This document shows, one piece after another, positions 10,360 to 18,441 of a stretch of DNA of 64,000 bases. Position 1 is the stretch's first letter. Every line of letters starts with the position of its first letter. Below the pieces are notes generated by a model. The model was not told the origin of the DNA. It made no database searches and saw only the letters and a program-made list of their open reading frames with translations. Source of the stretch: Jatrophihabitans endophyticus (GTDB lineage: Bacteria; Actinomycetota; Actinomycetes; Mycobacteriales; Jatrophihabitantaceae); contig NZ_FQVU01000004.1 in the NCBI RefSeq assembly GCF_900129455.1, positions 186,001 to 250,000 of the forward strand, in the 5' to 3' direction. The position numbers and the translations under genes were made by a program.

Positions 10360-10602
10360 GTGACGATCGTCGAAACCCTGCTGGTGTTCGTCGGCATCCC
10401 GCTCGGCATCATCGCCGTCCTCTTCGTGGCGGTGTACGGCCGGTCGCTGGTGCGCCAGCCCAATCGTTACCGCCCCGGCCGGTCCTGGGACTACGCGCCG
10501 TCGTGGTACGTCCCACACCCGGACGCCGTGGTGCACGCCGTGAACCCGGCGCAGAGCGGTTCGTCGACGACGGCGGTCGGAGGTGCCAGCGGTGAGTGGT
10601 GA
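10360..10602 (+). CDS. ctaJ: Small membrane protein, CtaJ-like aa3 oxidase subunit
   Basis: A protein of 80 residues with one N-terminal transmembrane helix (TLLVFVGIPLGIIAVLFVAVYG, residues ~5-26) and a soluble tail with RPGRSWDYAPSWYVPHPD. From memory, the orthologous mycobacterial pair encodes CtaJ, an extra subunit of the III2-IV2 respiratory supercomplex, and the DUF5130 accessory protein that follows it. The start is GTG 10360, because it puts the helix at the N-terminus; an upstream extension to 10276 is out of character. It overlaps the next gene by 11 bases. The assignment rests on synteny, size and topology. Confidence 0.7.
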   Translation: MTIVETLLVFVGIPLGIIAVLFVAVYGRSLVRQPNRYRPGRSWDYAPSWYVPHPDAVVHAVNPAQSGSSTTAVGGASGEW

Positions 10603-11008
10603 GGTCGCGAAGGTCAAGGCAGCCGAGCTGCAGCACGGGCCCCAGGGCAACCTGGCCGGGGACGGGCCGTTCACCACGACGCAGCTGACGCGCCTGGACG
10701 AGGCACTCACCCTCGCCAGCCGCGAGACGGGCCTCACGTTCTCGGTCTACGTCGGCGAGTTCCACGCCCCGACGCGGGCCCACGCCGAGGCGCTGTTCGA
10801 GAAGCTGTCGGACTCCTCGGTGCTCGTCGCGGTGTCGCCGGGACAGCGCACGTTGCACATCGTCACCGGGCCGGGCTCGGCCCCGCGGCTGCCCAACCGC
10901 TCCTGTGCCCTGGCCGCACTGGCCATGCGGGCCTCGTTCGCCAACGGCGACCTGACCGGCGGGATCGTCACCGGCCTGCGCATGCTCGCGGACTCCGCGG
11001 GCAGCTGA
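10592..11008 (+). CDS. DUF5130 / TPM-domain protein, respiratory supercomplex-associated (Rv2468c-like)
   Basis: A protein of 138 residues without an evident membrane helix. It has a TPM-like alpha/beta core: LDEALTLASRETGLTFSVYVGEF, then a VLVAVSPGQRTLHIVTGPG hairpin and a helical end GGIVTGLRMLADS. GTG 10592 is chosen because GGAGG lies 8 bases upstream; GTG 10583 would sit on that ribosome site. It overlaps the ctaJ-like gene and so is translationally coupled to it. I recall the mycobacterial orthologue as an accessory factor seen bound to the cytochrome bcc-aa3 supercomplex. Confidence 0.75.
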   Translation: MSGEVAKVKAAELQHGPQGNLAGDGPFTTTQLTRLDEALTLASRETGLTFSVYVGEFHAPTRAHAEALFEKLSDSSVLVAVSPGQRTLHIVTGPGSAPRLPNRSCALAALAMRASFANGDLTGGIVTGLRMLADSAGS

Positions 11009-11054
11009 GGCGACCCGGCAGGGGACGTCGACCGACGCCCCCCGCCGGCCGGCG

Positions 11055-13625
11055 TCAGCCCGCGGCCGTGTCGGTCGCCCGCGCCCGCAGCGCGCGCACG
11101 ACGTCGGCCCGTCCCTCGCCGACCAGTCGGCGGAGCGCGGGCGGCACGTCGTCGCCGGCGAGGAACGCGTCGGCGGCGGCCACGGTCGCCTGCGCAATCG
11201 TCGAGGACCAGGTCGGGAAGAGCCCGACCACGACGTTCTGCGCGAGCTCGCTGGTGCGCCGGTGCCACACGTCGAGGATGTCGGCGAAGTAGCGCTCGAC
11301 GTACGGCGCGACGAGCTCACCCTGGGAGGCCGGGGCGAACCCGCCGATCACGGCCTCCTGCATGGCGTTGGGCAGCGTGTCGTCGTGGACCGCGAGCTGC
11401 CACGCCTCCTCCTTCGCCGCCGGGCTCGGCCGGGCCGCGCGGGCGGTGGCGGCGTGCCGCCGCCCCGCCGCCGACGGGTCGCGCTCGAGCTCCGCGGCGA
11501 TCTCGGCCTCGCCGGCCGCCCCGCGCACGACGAGCGACGACAGCACCGACCAGCGCAGTTCGTCGTCGACGGCGAGACCGTCGGGCGTGGTGCTGCCGTC
11601 GAGCAGGCCGCGGACGAACGCGACGTGCTCGTCGGTGCGGGCCGAGCCGAGCAGCGCGTGCACCCAGGCGAGTTGGTGGTCCGAGCCCGGGGCGGTCGTG
11701 CCGAGCGCGCGCACGGCGGCATCGGCGAGCGCCGCGTAGCCCTGCGGTGCCCACTGCGGGTCGGCGTAGATCTCGAGCGCGCGCAGCGCCTGCCGGGTGA
11801 GCGACTGCATGACGCCGATGTCGGTCTCGTGCTCGGCCCCGGCCACCACGAGGGCGACGTAGTCGCGCGTCGGCAGCTCGCCGTCGCGGGTCATGTCCCA
11901 TGCCGCCGACCAGCACAGCGCGCGGGCCAGCGGCGAGTCCAGCTTGGCGATGCCGCCGTCGAGCAGCGTGCGCAGGCTCTCGGCGCCGAGGCGCTGCTTG
12001 CAGTAGGTCAGGTCGTCGTCGTTCACCAGCAGCAGGCCGCCCTCGGGCGGCTGCTCGCCGACGAGCTCCGGTACCGGCGTGCGTTCGCCGACGACGTCCA
12101 TCTCGACGCGGGCGGTGCGCACGAGCCGGCCGTCCCGCGGCTCGTAGCAACCGACGGCGAGCCGGTGCGGGCGCAGGGTGTTCGAGGTCGCGACCTCCGT
12201 CGGCGCCGTCTGCACGATGTCGAACGACGCGTACCGGCCGTCGGCGTCGAGCGTGAACTCGGGCCGCAACGTGTTGATGCCCGAGGTCTCCAGCCACAGC
12301 TTGGACCACTCGCCGAGCTCGCGTCCCGAGGACTTCTCGAGCGCGCGCAGCAGGTCGGCCAGCGTGGTGTTGCCGTAGGCGTGCTCGGCGAAGTAGTCGC
12401 GGACGCCGGCGAGGAACTCGTCGACGCCGACGTAGGCGCTGAGCTGCTTGAGCACGCTGGCGCCCTTGGCGTACGTGATGCCGTCGAAGTTGACCTCGGC
12501 GGTCTGCACGTCGGGGGCGTCGGTGGCGATCGGGTGCGTCGAGGGGAGCTGGTCCTGCCGGTACGCCCACGTCTTCTCGGCGTTGGCGAAGGTGGCCCAC
12601 GCGTCCGTCCACCGCGTCGCGCGGGTCTGGCACAGCACGGAGGCGAACGTCGCGAACGACTCGTTGAGCCAGAGGTCGTCCCACCAGCGCATGGTGACGA
12701 GGTCGCCGAACCACATGTGCGCCATCTCGTGCAGCAGCGTCTCGCCGCGCCGTTCGTAGCGGGCGTCGGTGACCTTGCTGCGGAAGACGTAGTCCTCGCG
12801 GAAGGTCACGCAGCCGGCGTTCTCCATCGCGCCGGCGTTGAACTCGGGGACGAAGAGCTGGTCGTACTTGTCGAAGGCGTACCGCACGCCGAAGTTGGCG
12901 TGATACCAGTCGAAGCCCTGCCGGGTCAGCAGGAACAGCTCGTCGGCGTCGAGGTGCTCGGCGAGGGTCTTGCGACACCACAGCCCGAGGTCGATGCCGT
13001 CGTGGTGGTCGCGCACGACGTGGTACGGCCCGGCGACGAGGGCGGTGATGTACGGGCTGATGCGCGCGGTGGTGGCGAAGTGCAGGAGCGTGCCGGCGGG
13101 CAGCTCCTCGGTGCGCTCCACGCGGCCGTTCGAGGAGACCTCCCAGTGCTCGGGCGCCGTGACGTGGAAGGTGAAGGTGGCCTTCAGATCGGGCTGGTCG
13201 AAGCAGGCGTACATCCGCTTGGCGTCGGCGGTCTCGAACTGCGAGTAGAGGTAGGTCTCGCCGTCGATGGGGTCGACGAAGCGGTGCAGCCCCTCGCCGG
13301 TGTTCGTGTAGAGGCAGTCGGCGTCGACCACGAGCGTGTTCTGCTCGGCCAGGCCGGCGAGCCGGATGCCGTCCTCGTGGCGGTAGCCGCTCACGTCGAC
13401 GGCGGCGCCGTTCAGGGTGACCTCGTGGAACGCGTCGGCGATGACGTCGACGAAGGTCTCCTCGCCCGCGCGGGCCGAGAACACGATCGTCGTGGTCGAG
13501 CGGAACGTCCGCTCGGACGGCTTGCCCCCACCGTCGGTGAGGTCGAGCCGGACGTCGTAGGACTCGACGTGCAGCAGGTCGGCGCGGGCCCGCGCGTCGT
13601 CACGGGTCAGGTTCGGTACGGCCAC
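11055..13625 (-). CDS. pepN: Aminopeptidase N (M1 zinc metallopeptidase)
   Basis: A cytosolic enzyme of 856 residues. The exopeptidase motif GAMEN is at 265-269. The zinc site HEMAH (299-303) with Glu322 in WLNESFA, 18 residues later, is complete. The N-terminal beta domain (LTRDDARARADLLHVESYDVRLDLTDGG) and the large ERAP-like helical C-terminal domain are both full length, matching the ~860 residues of actinobacterial PepN. It removes N-terminal residues from peptides. GTG 13625 is preceded by GGAG; the longer open frame upstream runs over the divergent peroxiredoxin gene. The position before the BCP and DsbA genes is conserved with Rv2467-Rv2466c. Confidence 0.95.
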   Translation of the reverse strand: MAVPNLTRDDARARADLLHVESYDVRLDLTDGGGKPSERTFRSTTTIVFSARAGEETFVDVIADAFHEVTLNGAAVDVSGYRHEDGIRLAGLAEQNTLVVDADCLYTNTGEGLHRFVDPIDGETYLYSQFETADAKRMYACFDQPDLKATFTFHVTAPEHWEVSSNGRVERTEELPAGTLLHFATTARISPYITALVAGPYHVVRDHHDGIDLGLWCRKTLAEHLDADELFLLTRQGFDWYHANFGVRYAFDKYDQLFVPEFNAGAMENAGCVTFREDYVFRSKVTDARYERRGETLLHEMAHMWFGDLVTMRWWDDLWLNESFATFASVLCQTRATRWTDAWATFANAEKTWAYRQDQLPSTHPIATDAPDVQTAEVNFDGITYAKGASVLKQLSAYVGVDEFLAGVRDYFAEHAYGNTTLADLLRALEKSSGRELGEWSKLWLETSGINTLRPEFTLDADGRYASFDIVQTAPTEVATSNTLRPHRLAVGCYEPRDGRLVRTARVEMDVVGERTPVPELVGEQPPEGGLLLVNDDDLTYCKQRLGAESLRTLLDGGIAKLDSPLARALCWSAAWDMTRDGELPTRDYVALVVAGAEHETDIGVMQSLTRQALRALEIYADPQWAPQGYAALADAAVRALGTTAPGSDHQLAWVHALLGSARTDEHVAFVRGLLDGSTTPDGLAVDDELRWSVLSSLVVRGAAGEAEIAAELERDPSAAGRRHAATARAARPSPAAKEEAWQLAVHDDTLPNAMQEAVIGGFAPASQGELVAPYVERYFADILDVWHRRTSELAQNVVVGLFPTWSSTIAQATVAAADAFLAGDDVPPALRRLVGEGRADVVRALRARATDTAAG

Positions 13626-13766
13626 GCGGGCGCTCCTTCGGGTGTGTCCGGTCGGATAGCGGGGACGTGTTCGTCCCGATCGCCGCCGCTGGATCCGCAG
13701 CGGACGCGATTGGGACGAGTCTGTCACGGGCACGCGCCGCGGCGTCCGCGCGATTACGGTAGGGGC

Positions 13767-14225
13767 ATGCGTGAAGGCGACGAGGTTCCCGATTTCGAGC
13801 TCCCCGACCAGACCGGCACACCGCGCCGGCTGTCGACGCTGCTGGCCGACGGCCCGGTGGTGCTGTTCTTCTACCCGGCGGCGATGACCGGCGGCTGCAC
13901 GAAGGAGGCCTGCCACTTCCGCGACCTCGGCGCCGAGTTCGCCGCCGCCGGCGTCCAGCGCGTCGGCATCAGCGCCGACGCCGTCGACAAGCAGAAGGCG
14001 TTCGCCGACGCGAACGGCTTCGACTACCCGCTGCTGGCCGACCCCGACCGCGAGGTGGCCGGCATCTTCGGCGTCAAGCGCGGCGGGCTGCTCGGCAAGC
14101 TGGGCCCGGTCAAGCGGCACACCTTCGTGATCGGTCGCGACCGCCGGATCGGCAAGGTCATCCAGTCCGAGACCAAGTTCGAGCTGCACGCCGACGAGGC
14201 GCTCGCCGCCGCCCGCGCGTCCTGA
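13767..14225 (+). CDS. bcp: Thioredoxin-dependent peroxiredoxin, BCP/PrxQ type
   Basis: A protein of 152 residues with the PrxQ thioredoxin fold. The peroxidatic Cys44 (TGGCTKEAC) and the resolving Cys49 five residues later give the classic alpha2-type atypical two-cysteine arrangement. FFYPAAMTGGC and the later DPDREVAGIFGV and HTFVIGRDRRI strands fit the family. It would reduce hydrogen peroxide and organic hydroperoxides using thioredoxin or a mycothiol system. The ATG at 13767 follows GTAGGGG. It is divergent from pepN across ~140 bases and ends in a hairpin terminator. Confidence 0.93.
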   Translation: MREGDEVPDFELPDQTGTPRRLSTLLADGPVVLFFYPAAMTGGCTKEACHFRDLGAEFAAAGVQRVGISADAVDKQKAFADANGFDYPLLADPDREVAGIFGVKRGGLLGKLGPVKRHTFVIGRDRRIGKVIQSETKFELHADEALAAARAS

Positions 14226-14229
14226 CCGG

Positions 14230-14274
14230 ATCGTGGACCCGTCTGCTCGGCGGCTCGGCATGTCGGTCCACGAT
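14230..14274 (+). terminator. Hairpin terminator after the peroxiredoxin gene
   Basis: A 10-bp perfect stem, ATCGTGGACC (14230-14239) with GGTCCACGAT (14265-14274), has a 25-base loop. It starts 4 bases after the stop codon. No T run follows. It ends just before a -10-like TACGTT (14285-14290) of the next gene. Confidence 0.5.
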
Positions 14275-14297
14275 TCGGTGGGGGTACGTTGGGTGAC

Positions 14298-14921
14298 GTG
14301 ACCACTATTTCGTCTGAGCCCCGCCCGGTCGTCGACTTCTACTTCGACCCGCTCTGCCCGTTCGCGTGGGTGACGTCCCGGTGGATCCTCGAGGTCGAGA
14401 AGCAGCGCGACCTCGAGCTGACGTTCCGGGTGATGTCGCTGTCGGTGCTCAACAGCGGCCGTGACGTGCCCGCGAGCTACCGCGAGATGCTCGACCGCGG
14501 GTGGGGGCCGGTGCGCATCTGCATCGCGGCCGAGCAGCAGCACGGCACCGCCGTGCTCCGCGACCTCTACACCGCGCTCGGCACGAAGCGGCACAACGAG
14601 AAGCGCGACTTCGGCCGCGAGCTGTACGTCGAGGCGCTGCGTGAGGTCGGCCTGCCCGAGAGCCTGGCCGACGCCGCCGAGTCGACCGAGTACGACGAGG
14701 CGCTGACCGAGTCGCACCACCGCGGCATGGACCCGGTCGGCAACGAGGTCGGCACCCCGACGATCCACATCGACGGGGTCGCCTTCTTCGGTCCGGTGCT
14801 CACCCGCATCCCGCGCGGCGAGGACGCGGTCAAGCTCTGGGACGGCTCGCGGCTGGTCGCCTCGTACCCGTACTTCTTCGAGCTCAAGCGCAGCCGCACC
14901 GAGGATCCTCGTTTCGACTGA
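14298..14921 (+). CDS. DsbA-family mycothiol-linked oxidoreductase (Rv2466c-like), resolving Cys missing
   Basis: A protein of 207 residues, closely resembling the mycobacterial mycothiol-dependent nitroreductase Rv2466c: [16 protein letters not shown] at the N-terminus, [34 protein letters not shown] with the cis-Pro loop, and [15 protein letters not shown] at the end. The M. tuberculosis protein, as I recall it, has CPWC; here the motif is CPFA (Cys20-Pro-Phe-Ala23), so the resolving cysteine is absent. GTG 14298 fits a leaderless transcript, since TACGTT at 14285-14290 lies one -10 distance upstream; TTG 14289 is the alternative. It would reduce substrates with mycothiol by a one-cysteine route, which is an inference. 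Confidence 0.85.
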   Translation: MTTISSEPRPVVDFYFDPLCPFAWVTSRWILEVEKQRDLELTFRVMSLSVLNSGRDVPASYREMLDRGWGPVRICIAAEQQHGTAVLRDLYTALGTKRHNEKRDFGRELYVEALREVGLPESLADAAESTEYDEALTESHHRGMDPVGNEVGTPTIHIDGVAFFGPVLTRIPRGEDAVKLWDGSRLVASYPYFFELKRSRTEDPRFD

Positions 14922-14936
14922 GCGCGTCCCGACCGC

Positions 14937-15869
14937 TCAGCGTCGGGCCGCGGCGGTGCCGGGTGCGGCCTGGTCGTTGGCCAGGTCGAAGCGGACGGAC
15001 TCGGCGAGCGGGTGCGGCGTCAGGTCGAAGGTGCGCCGCGCGAGCGAGCTGTCGAGGACGTAGGGCCGGCGGAACTGGTGCTGCGTCTCGCGCAGCTCGC
15101 GCACGAAGGGATTGGCGACGCCGGCGAGCCACACCGCGGCGTAGGGCAGCGAGCGCACCCGGTTGGGCACGCCCAGCTGACCCGCCGCGAGCGTGGTGAG
15201 CTCGCGCAGGGTGACCGGCTCGTCGCTGGGGACGTGCCACGCGTGGCCCCAGGCCCGTTCGTCGCCCACCCCCGTGACGAGCAGTGCCGCGACGTCGCGG
15301 ACGTCGGTGAAGGTGTGCTGCACGTCGAGGTCGGCCGGCACCCACGCGGTGCGGCCCCTGCGCCACGCCGGCGTGACGACCGTCGACAGGTAGGAGTTGC
15401 CGCCGAGGTAGTCGCTGCCACGCACCTCGAACGCGCGCACCCGGCCGGCCTCGTGCGCGGCCAGGGCGTCGGCCCACATCCGGTTGCGGACGCGGCCCTT
15501 CGTGCCGGTGGCGGCGAGCGGGGTCGCCTCGGTCATGGGGCCGTCGACCCGGCCGTAGCCGTAGAGATTGCCCGTGGTGGCGAGCACCGCACCCGACGCC
15601 TCGGCCGCGGTCAGCAGCGCGGCGGCGATGCCGGGCCACTCCTGCGCCCACTTGTCGTAGGGCGGGTTCACGCAGTTGTAGATCGCGTCGCTGCCGGCGG
15701 CCAGCTCGGCCAGCCGGGCGCCGTCGTGCGCGTCCGCGCGGACCCGGTCGGTGCCGTCCGGTCCGCCGCCGCTGCGGGTGACGACCCGGACCTCCTCGCC
15801 GCGTGCCAGCAGCTCCGCGGCGACTGCCGACCCGACCGGTCCGGCGCCGACGATCGTGTGCTTGCCCAT
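14937..15869 (-). CDS. NAD-dependent epimerase/dehydratase family protein (atypical SDR)
   Basis: A protein of 310 residues with an N-terminal Rossmann motif, IVGAGPVGSAVAAELLARG, then a dinucleotide fold resembling extended or atypical SDRs (AIYNCVNPPYDKW, LATTGNLYGYG, FEVRGSDYLGG). The usual YxxxK is not clear, so catalysis may differ from classical epimerases. The substrate is unknown. It is transcribed away from a TetR gene, and the intergenic gap holds three copies of a palindrome. The most likely reading is that this gene is the regulator's main target. ATG 15869 follows GGAGG. Confidence 0.8.
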   Translation of the reverse strand: MGKHTIVGAGPVGSAVAAELLARGEEVRVVTRSGGGPDGTDRVRADAHDGARLAELAAGSDAIYNCVNPPYDKWAQEWPGIAAALLTAAEASGAVLATTGNLYGYGRVDGPMTEATPLAATGTKGRVRNRMWADALAAHEAGRVRAFEVRGSDYLGGNSYLSTVVTPAWRRGRTAWVPADLDVQHTFTDVRDVAALLVTGVGDERAWGHAWHVPSDEPVTLRELTTLAAGQLGVPNRVRSLPYAAVWLAGVANPFVRELRETQHQFRRPYVLDSSLARRTFDLTPHPLAESVRFDLANDQAAPGTAAARR

Positions 15870-15886
15870 GACATCCTCCGTTGTGT

Positions 15887-15951
15887 GAGCACTGCTCTCT
15901 GTTATTGGAGAGCATTGCTCTCGGGATCGGTCTTGTCAAGAGCAGTGCTCT
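15887..15951. promoter_or_regulatory. Three TetR-type operators between the epimerase and TetR genes
   Basis: Three near-identical palindromes of the form GAGCA-N-TGCTC lie in the 103-bp divergent gap. Site 1 is GAGCACTGCTC (15887-15897). Site 2 is GAGAGCA-T-TGCTCTC (15908-15922), perfect over 15 bases. Site 3 is AGAGCA-G-TGCTCT (15939-15951). Centres are 23 and 30 bases apart. They would let the adjacent TetR protein control both its own gene and the epimerase gene. Confidence 0.8.
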
Positions 15952-15972
15952 CGGTTGTGCCACACTGGCCCG

Positions 15973-16659
15973 ATGGCCGACACACCCCGCGCCCGTGCCC
16001 GCGTCGAGACGACCGAGCAGATCAAGGCGATCGCCCGACGGCAGCTCGCGACGGAGGGCCCGAACCTCTCGTTGCGTGCGGTGGCGCGAGAGCTCGGTGT
16101 CGTCTCGTCGGCGGTGTACCGCTACTTCGCAAGTCGTGACGAGCTGCTGACCGCGCTGATCCTCGACGCGTACAACGCGATGGGTGAAGCGGTCGAGCGG
16201 GCCGAGGCCGCGGTGCCGCGGCGCGAGCTGGTCGCGCGGTGGGCGACGGTGTGGCGCGTTACCCGGGAATGGTCGTTGGCCCGGCCGGCCGAGTACGCGC
16301 TGGTCTACGGCAGCCCGATCCCGGGGTACGCCGCGCCGCAGGACACGGTGGCGGCCGCGCAACGCCCGTTGGACGTCGCGATGACGGTGCTGCGCGACGG
16401 CATCGAGCGCGGCGTCCTCGAGCCGCCCACTGACCGGCTGCCCCGCCCCGTCCGCAGCGACGTGGAGACCATCGCGACCTTTCCCGGGATCGAGGGGATC
16501 CCGCCGACCCTGCTGGCGCGGGCCATGACGATGTGGGCGATGCTGTTCGGGACGATCAGCTTCGAGCTGTTCGGTCGCTACACGAACGGGGTGACCGACC
16601 TGGACACCTACTTCGAGCACCAGGTGAAGATGTCGACGCGCTATCTGGGGTTGAGCTGA
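15973..16659 (+). CDS. TetR/AcrR family transcriptional regulator
   Basis: A protein of 228 residues. The helix-turn-helix is at ~15-60: ETTEQIKAIARRQLATEG, then LSLRAVARELGVVSSAVYRYFASRDELL, with the YRYF recognition-helix signature of TetR. The C-terminal part (~75-228) is a ligand-binding domain of the TetR C-terminal 13-like kind, with MTMWAMLFGTISFELFGRYTNG. ATG 15973 is used; an upstream start at 15955 would begin inside the operator region. It probably represses itself and the epimerase through the three palindromes. DUF952 begins 1 base after its stop. Confidence 0.93.
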   Translation: MADTPRARARVETTEQIKAIARRQLATEGPNLSLRAVARELGVVSSAVYRYFASRDELLTALILDAYNAMGEAVERAEAAVPRRELVARWATVWRVTREWSLARPAEYALVYGSPIPGYAAPQDTVAAAQRPLDVAMTVLRDGIERGVLEPPTDRLPRPVRSDVETIATFPGIEGIPPTLLARAMTMWAMLFGTISFELFGRYTNGVTDLDTYFEHQVKMSTRYLGLS

Positions 16660-16660
16660 C

Positions 16661-16999
16661 ATGCGCCTGTTCCATCTCGTCACGCCGGTCGCGTGGGCCG
16701 AGGCGGTCGCCGCGGGTTCCTACGCGCCGTCGTCCCTGGCCACCGAGGGATTCGTGCACTTCTCCTTCGCCGACCAGGTGGGCGGCACGGCGAACCTGCT
16801 CTACCGCGACGTCGCGGAGCTGGTGGTCGTCGAGATCGACCCGGAGCGCACCGGCGCCGAACTGCGCGTCGAGGACAGCTACGGGACGGGCACGCAGTTC
16901 CCGCACCTCTACGGCCCGGTGCCGGTGGCCGCCGCGGTCGCCGTCCACCCGATCGCACGTGACGAGGCCGGCGACTGGACCTTCAGTCCCGGCGCTTGA
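16661..16999 (+). CDS. DUF952 domain protein
   Basis: A small soluble protein of 112 residues. Family hallmarks are LFHLVTPVAWAEAVAAGSYAPSSLATEGFVHFSFADQV and VVEIDPERTGAELRVED, ending in HLYGPVPVAAAV. DUF952 proteins adopt an ADP-ribosyltransferase-like fold in my recollection, but no activity is established. One base separates it from the TetR stop, so they are co-transcribed. Its last 17 bases overlap the end of the convergent CtaG-like gene. Confidence 0.85.
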   Translation: MRLFHLVTPVAWAEAVAAGSYAPSSLATEGFVHFSFADQVGGTANLLYRDVAELVVVEIDPERTGAELRVEDSYGTGTQFPHLYGPVPVAAAVAVHPIARDEAGDWTFSPGA

Positions 17000-17915
17000 G
17001 CCGCTGCTGCATCGACGGGTCGCTGAGCCACCACGGCTCGTCGGTCTCGGCGCCGCGGGCACTGCGTTCGGCCTCGAGCACCGCGTCGACCCGCGCCGCG
17101 TCCTTCGCGTCGACCCGGAGCCACCGCCGGAAGACGAGGAGCAGGAACGGCAGGTCGATCAGCTCGGCGATGCACCAGACGATGGCACCCGCGATCTGCT
17201 GGTCGTGCAGGGCGTTCGGCGACCAGTCCAGCGCCGCCCGATGATCGAAGAACGTGGTCGCCAGCTGCGTGCGCAGCCGCAGCACGATCCCCGGCAGGGC
17301 GTCGATGACCAGCTCGAACGAGCCGATCGCGAGCCCCAGCCCGACCGCGAGCGAGCTGACGTCGTCGTCGACGCCCACGAGCGGCAGCACCATGATCGCG
17401 CCGATCGCGACCAGCACCAGCTGCAGCAGCCAGCCGACCACCGGCGTCCCGATCGACCAGCCGGGCAGCGGTCCGAAGAACAGCGCGAACGACAGCAGCG
17501 GGACCAGCGCCGGGCCGACCAGGGGGTTCGACACGAACCGCACCGGCCGCGAGCGCAGCAGCCGGTCGACGCGGCCGCCCCGTCCGCCGAGATCGCGGGC
17601 CAGCTGCAGCGGCGCGCCGGACAGCACGACGATGGGGACGACGAGCCAGAGCGCCAGCTGCTGCGACGTCCACACCCAGAACAGCGAGTAGGCGTAGGTG
17701 CCGAGGAACCCGCAGCTCGCCCACAGCAGCAGGGCGAGTCCGACGCCGAAGGTGACCGACCGGCCGACCGGCCAGGCGCGGCCCGCCCGGGTCGAGCGGC
17801 GCACGCCGCGCACGTACCACGCGGCGAGCGCCACGACCGCGACGACCGCGAGGGGCTGCAGCGTCCACTGGGTGAACACCGCGCCGATCGAGGGGCGGTC
17901 GAGAGCTGCGGTCAC
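16983..17915 (-). CDS. ctaG: Cytochrome c oxidase assembly protein, CtaG/caa3 type
   Basis: An integral membrane protein of 310 residues with about seven hydrophobic segments, beginning QWTLQPLAVVAVVALAAWY and including SVTFGVGLALLLWASCGFLGTYAY and LFWVWTSQQLALWLVVPIVVLSG. Short conserved stretches such as HDQQIAGAIVWCIAELIDLPF are typical of the caa3_CtaG family, which helps assemble the copper centre of the terminal oxidase. GTG 17915 is preferred; the ATG at 17960 would overlap the start codon of the divergent rpiB. The C-terminal tail (PWWLSDPSMQQRLKRRD) is soluble. Confidence 0.88.
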   Translation of the reverse strand: MTAALDRPSIGAVFTQWTLQPLAVVAVVALAAWYVRGVRRSTRAGRAWPVGRSVTFGVGLALLLWASCGFLGTYAYSLFWVWTSQQLALWLVVPIVVLSGAPLQLARDLGGRGGRVDRLLRSRPVRFVSNPLVGPALVPLLSFALFFGPLPGWSIGTPVVGWLLQLVLVAIGAIMVLPLVGVDDDVSSLAVGLGLAIGSFELVIDALPGIVLRLRTQLATTFFDHRAALDWSPNALHDQQIAGAIVWCIAELIDLPFLLLVFRRWLRVDAKDAARVDAVLEAERSARGAETDEPWWLSDPSMQQRLKRRD

Positions 17916-17958
17916 ACGTCCATGGTCCCAGGCGGCCGTGGGCTGCAATGATCGCCTC

Positions 17959-18432
17959 ATGCGCGTCTACCTCGGCAGTGACCATGCCGGCTTCGAGCTG
18001 AAGGCCCGGCTGCTCGACCACGTCGCGGGCCTCGGCCACGAGGTCGTCGACTGCGGCGCCGCGACCTTCGACCCCGAGGACGACTATCCCGCGCCGTGCA
18101 TCACCGCGGGCGCTCGTGTCGTCGCCGACCCGGGCAGCCTCGGCATCGTCATCGGCGGGTCGGGCAACGGCGAGCAGATCGCCGCCAACAAGGTCGACGG
18201 CATCCGCGCCGCGCTGGTGTGGAGCGACGAGACCGCGCAGCTCGCCCGCGAGCACAACGACGCGAACGTCATCAGCCTCGGCGCCCGCAACCACCCCGAG
18301 GCCGACGCCGTCCGCTTCGTCGAGATCTTCCTCGCCACCCCGTTCTCCGGTGTCGAACGGCACGCGCGACGCATCGCCGAGCTGGCCGAGTACGAGCAGA
18401 CCGGGGCGATCGCCGGCCAGCAGACGAGCTGA
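17959..18432 (+). CDS. rpiB: Ribose-5-phosphate isomerase B
   Basis: A protein of 157 residues, the normal RpiB length. It starts MRVYLGSDHAGFELKARL (phosphate and ring-opening site) and has GIVIGGSGNGEQIAANKVDGIRAAL, where the Glu of GNGEQ corresponds to the catalytic base used by mycobacterial RpiB, and REHNDANVISLGAR. It interconverts ribose 5-phosphate and ribulose 5-phosphate in the pentose phosphate pathway. Little room separates its ATG from the divergent ctaG start (43 bases), so a leaderless or near-leaderless mRNA is likely. The last gene of the conserved mycobacterial block. Confidence 0.95.
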   Translation: MRVYLGSDHAGFELKARLLDHVAGLGHEVVDCGAATFDPEDDYPAPCITAGARVVADPGSLGIVIGGSGNGEQIAANKVDGIRAALVWSDETAQLAREHNDANVISLGARNHPEADAVRFVEIFLATPFSGVERHARRIAELAEYEQTGAIAGQQTS

Positions 18433-18441
18433 CCGGCCGCC

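Noticed and set aside
11262-13760. Plus-strand open frame opposite pepN that runs into the peroxiredoxin gene
   Set aside because: Only the last 152 codons (from 13767) encode a recognisable protein; the rest mirrors PepN.
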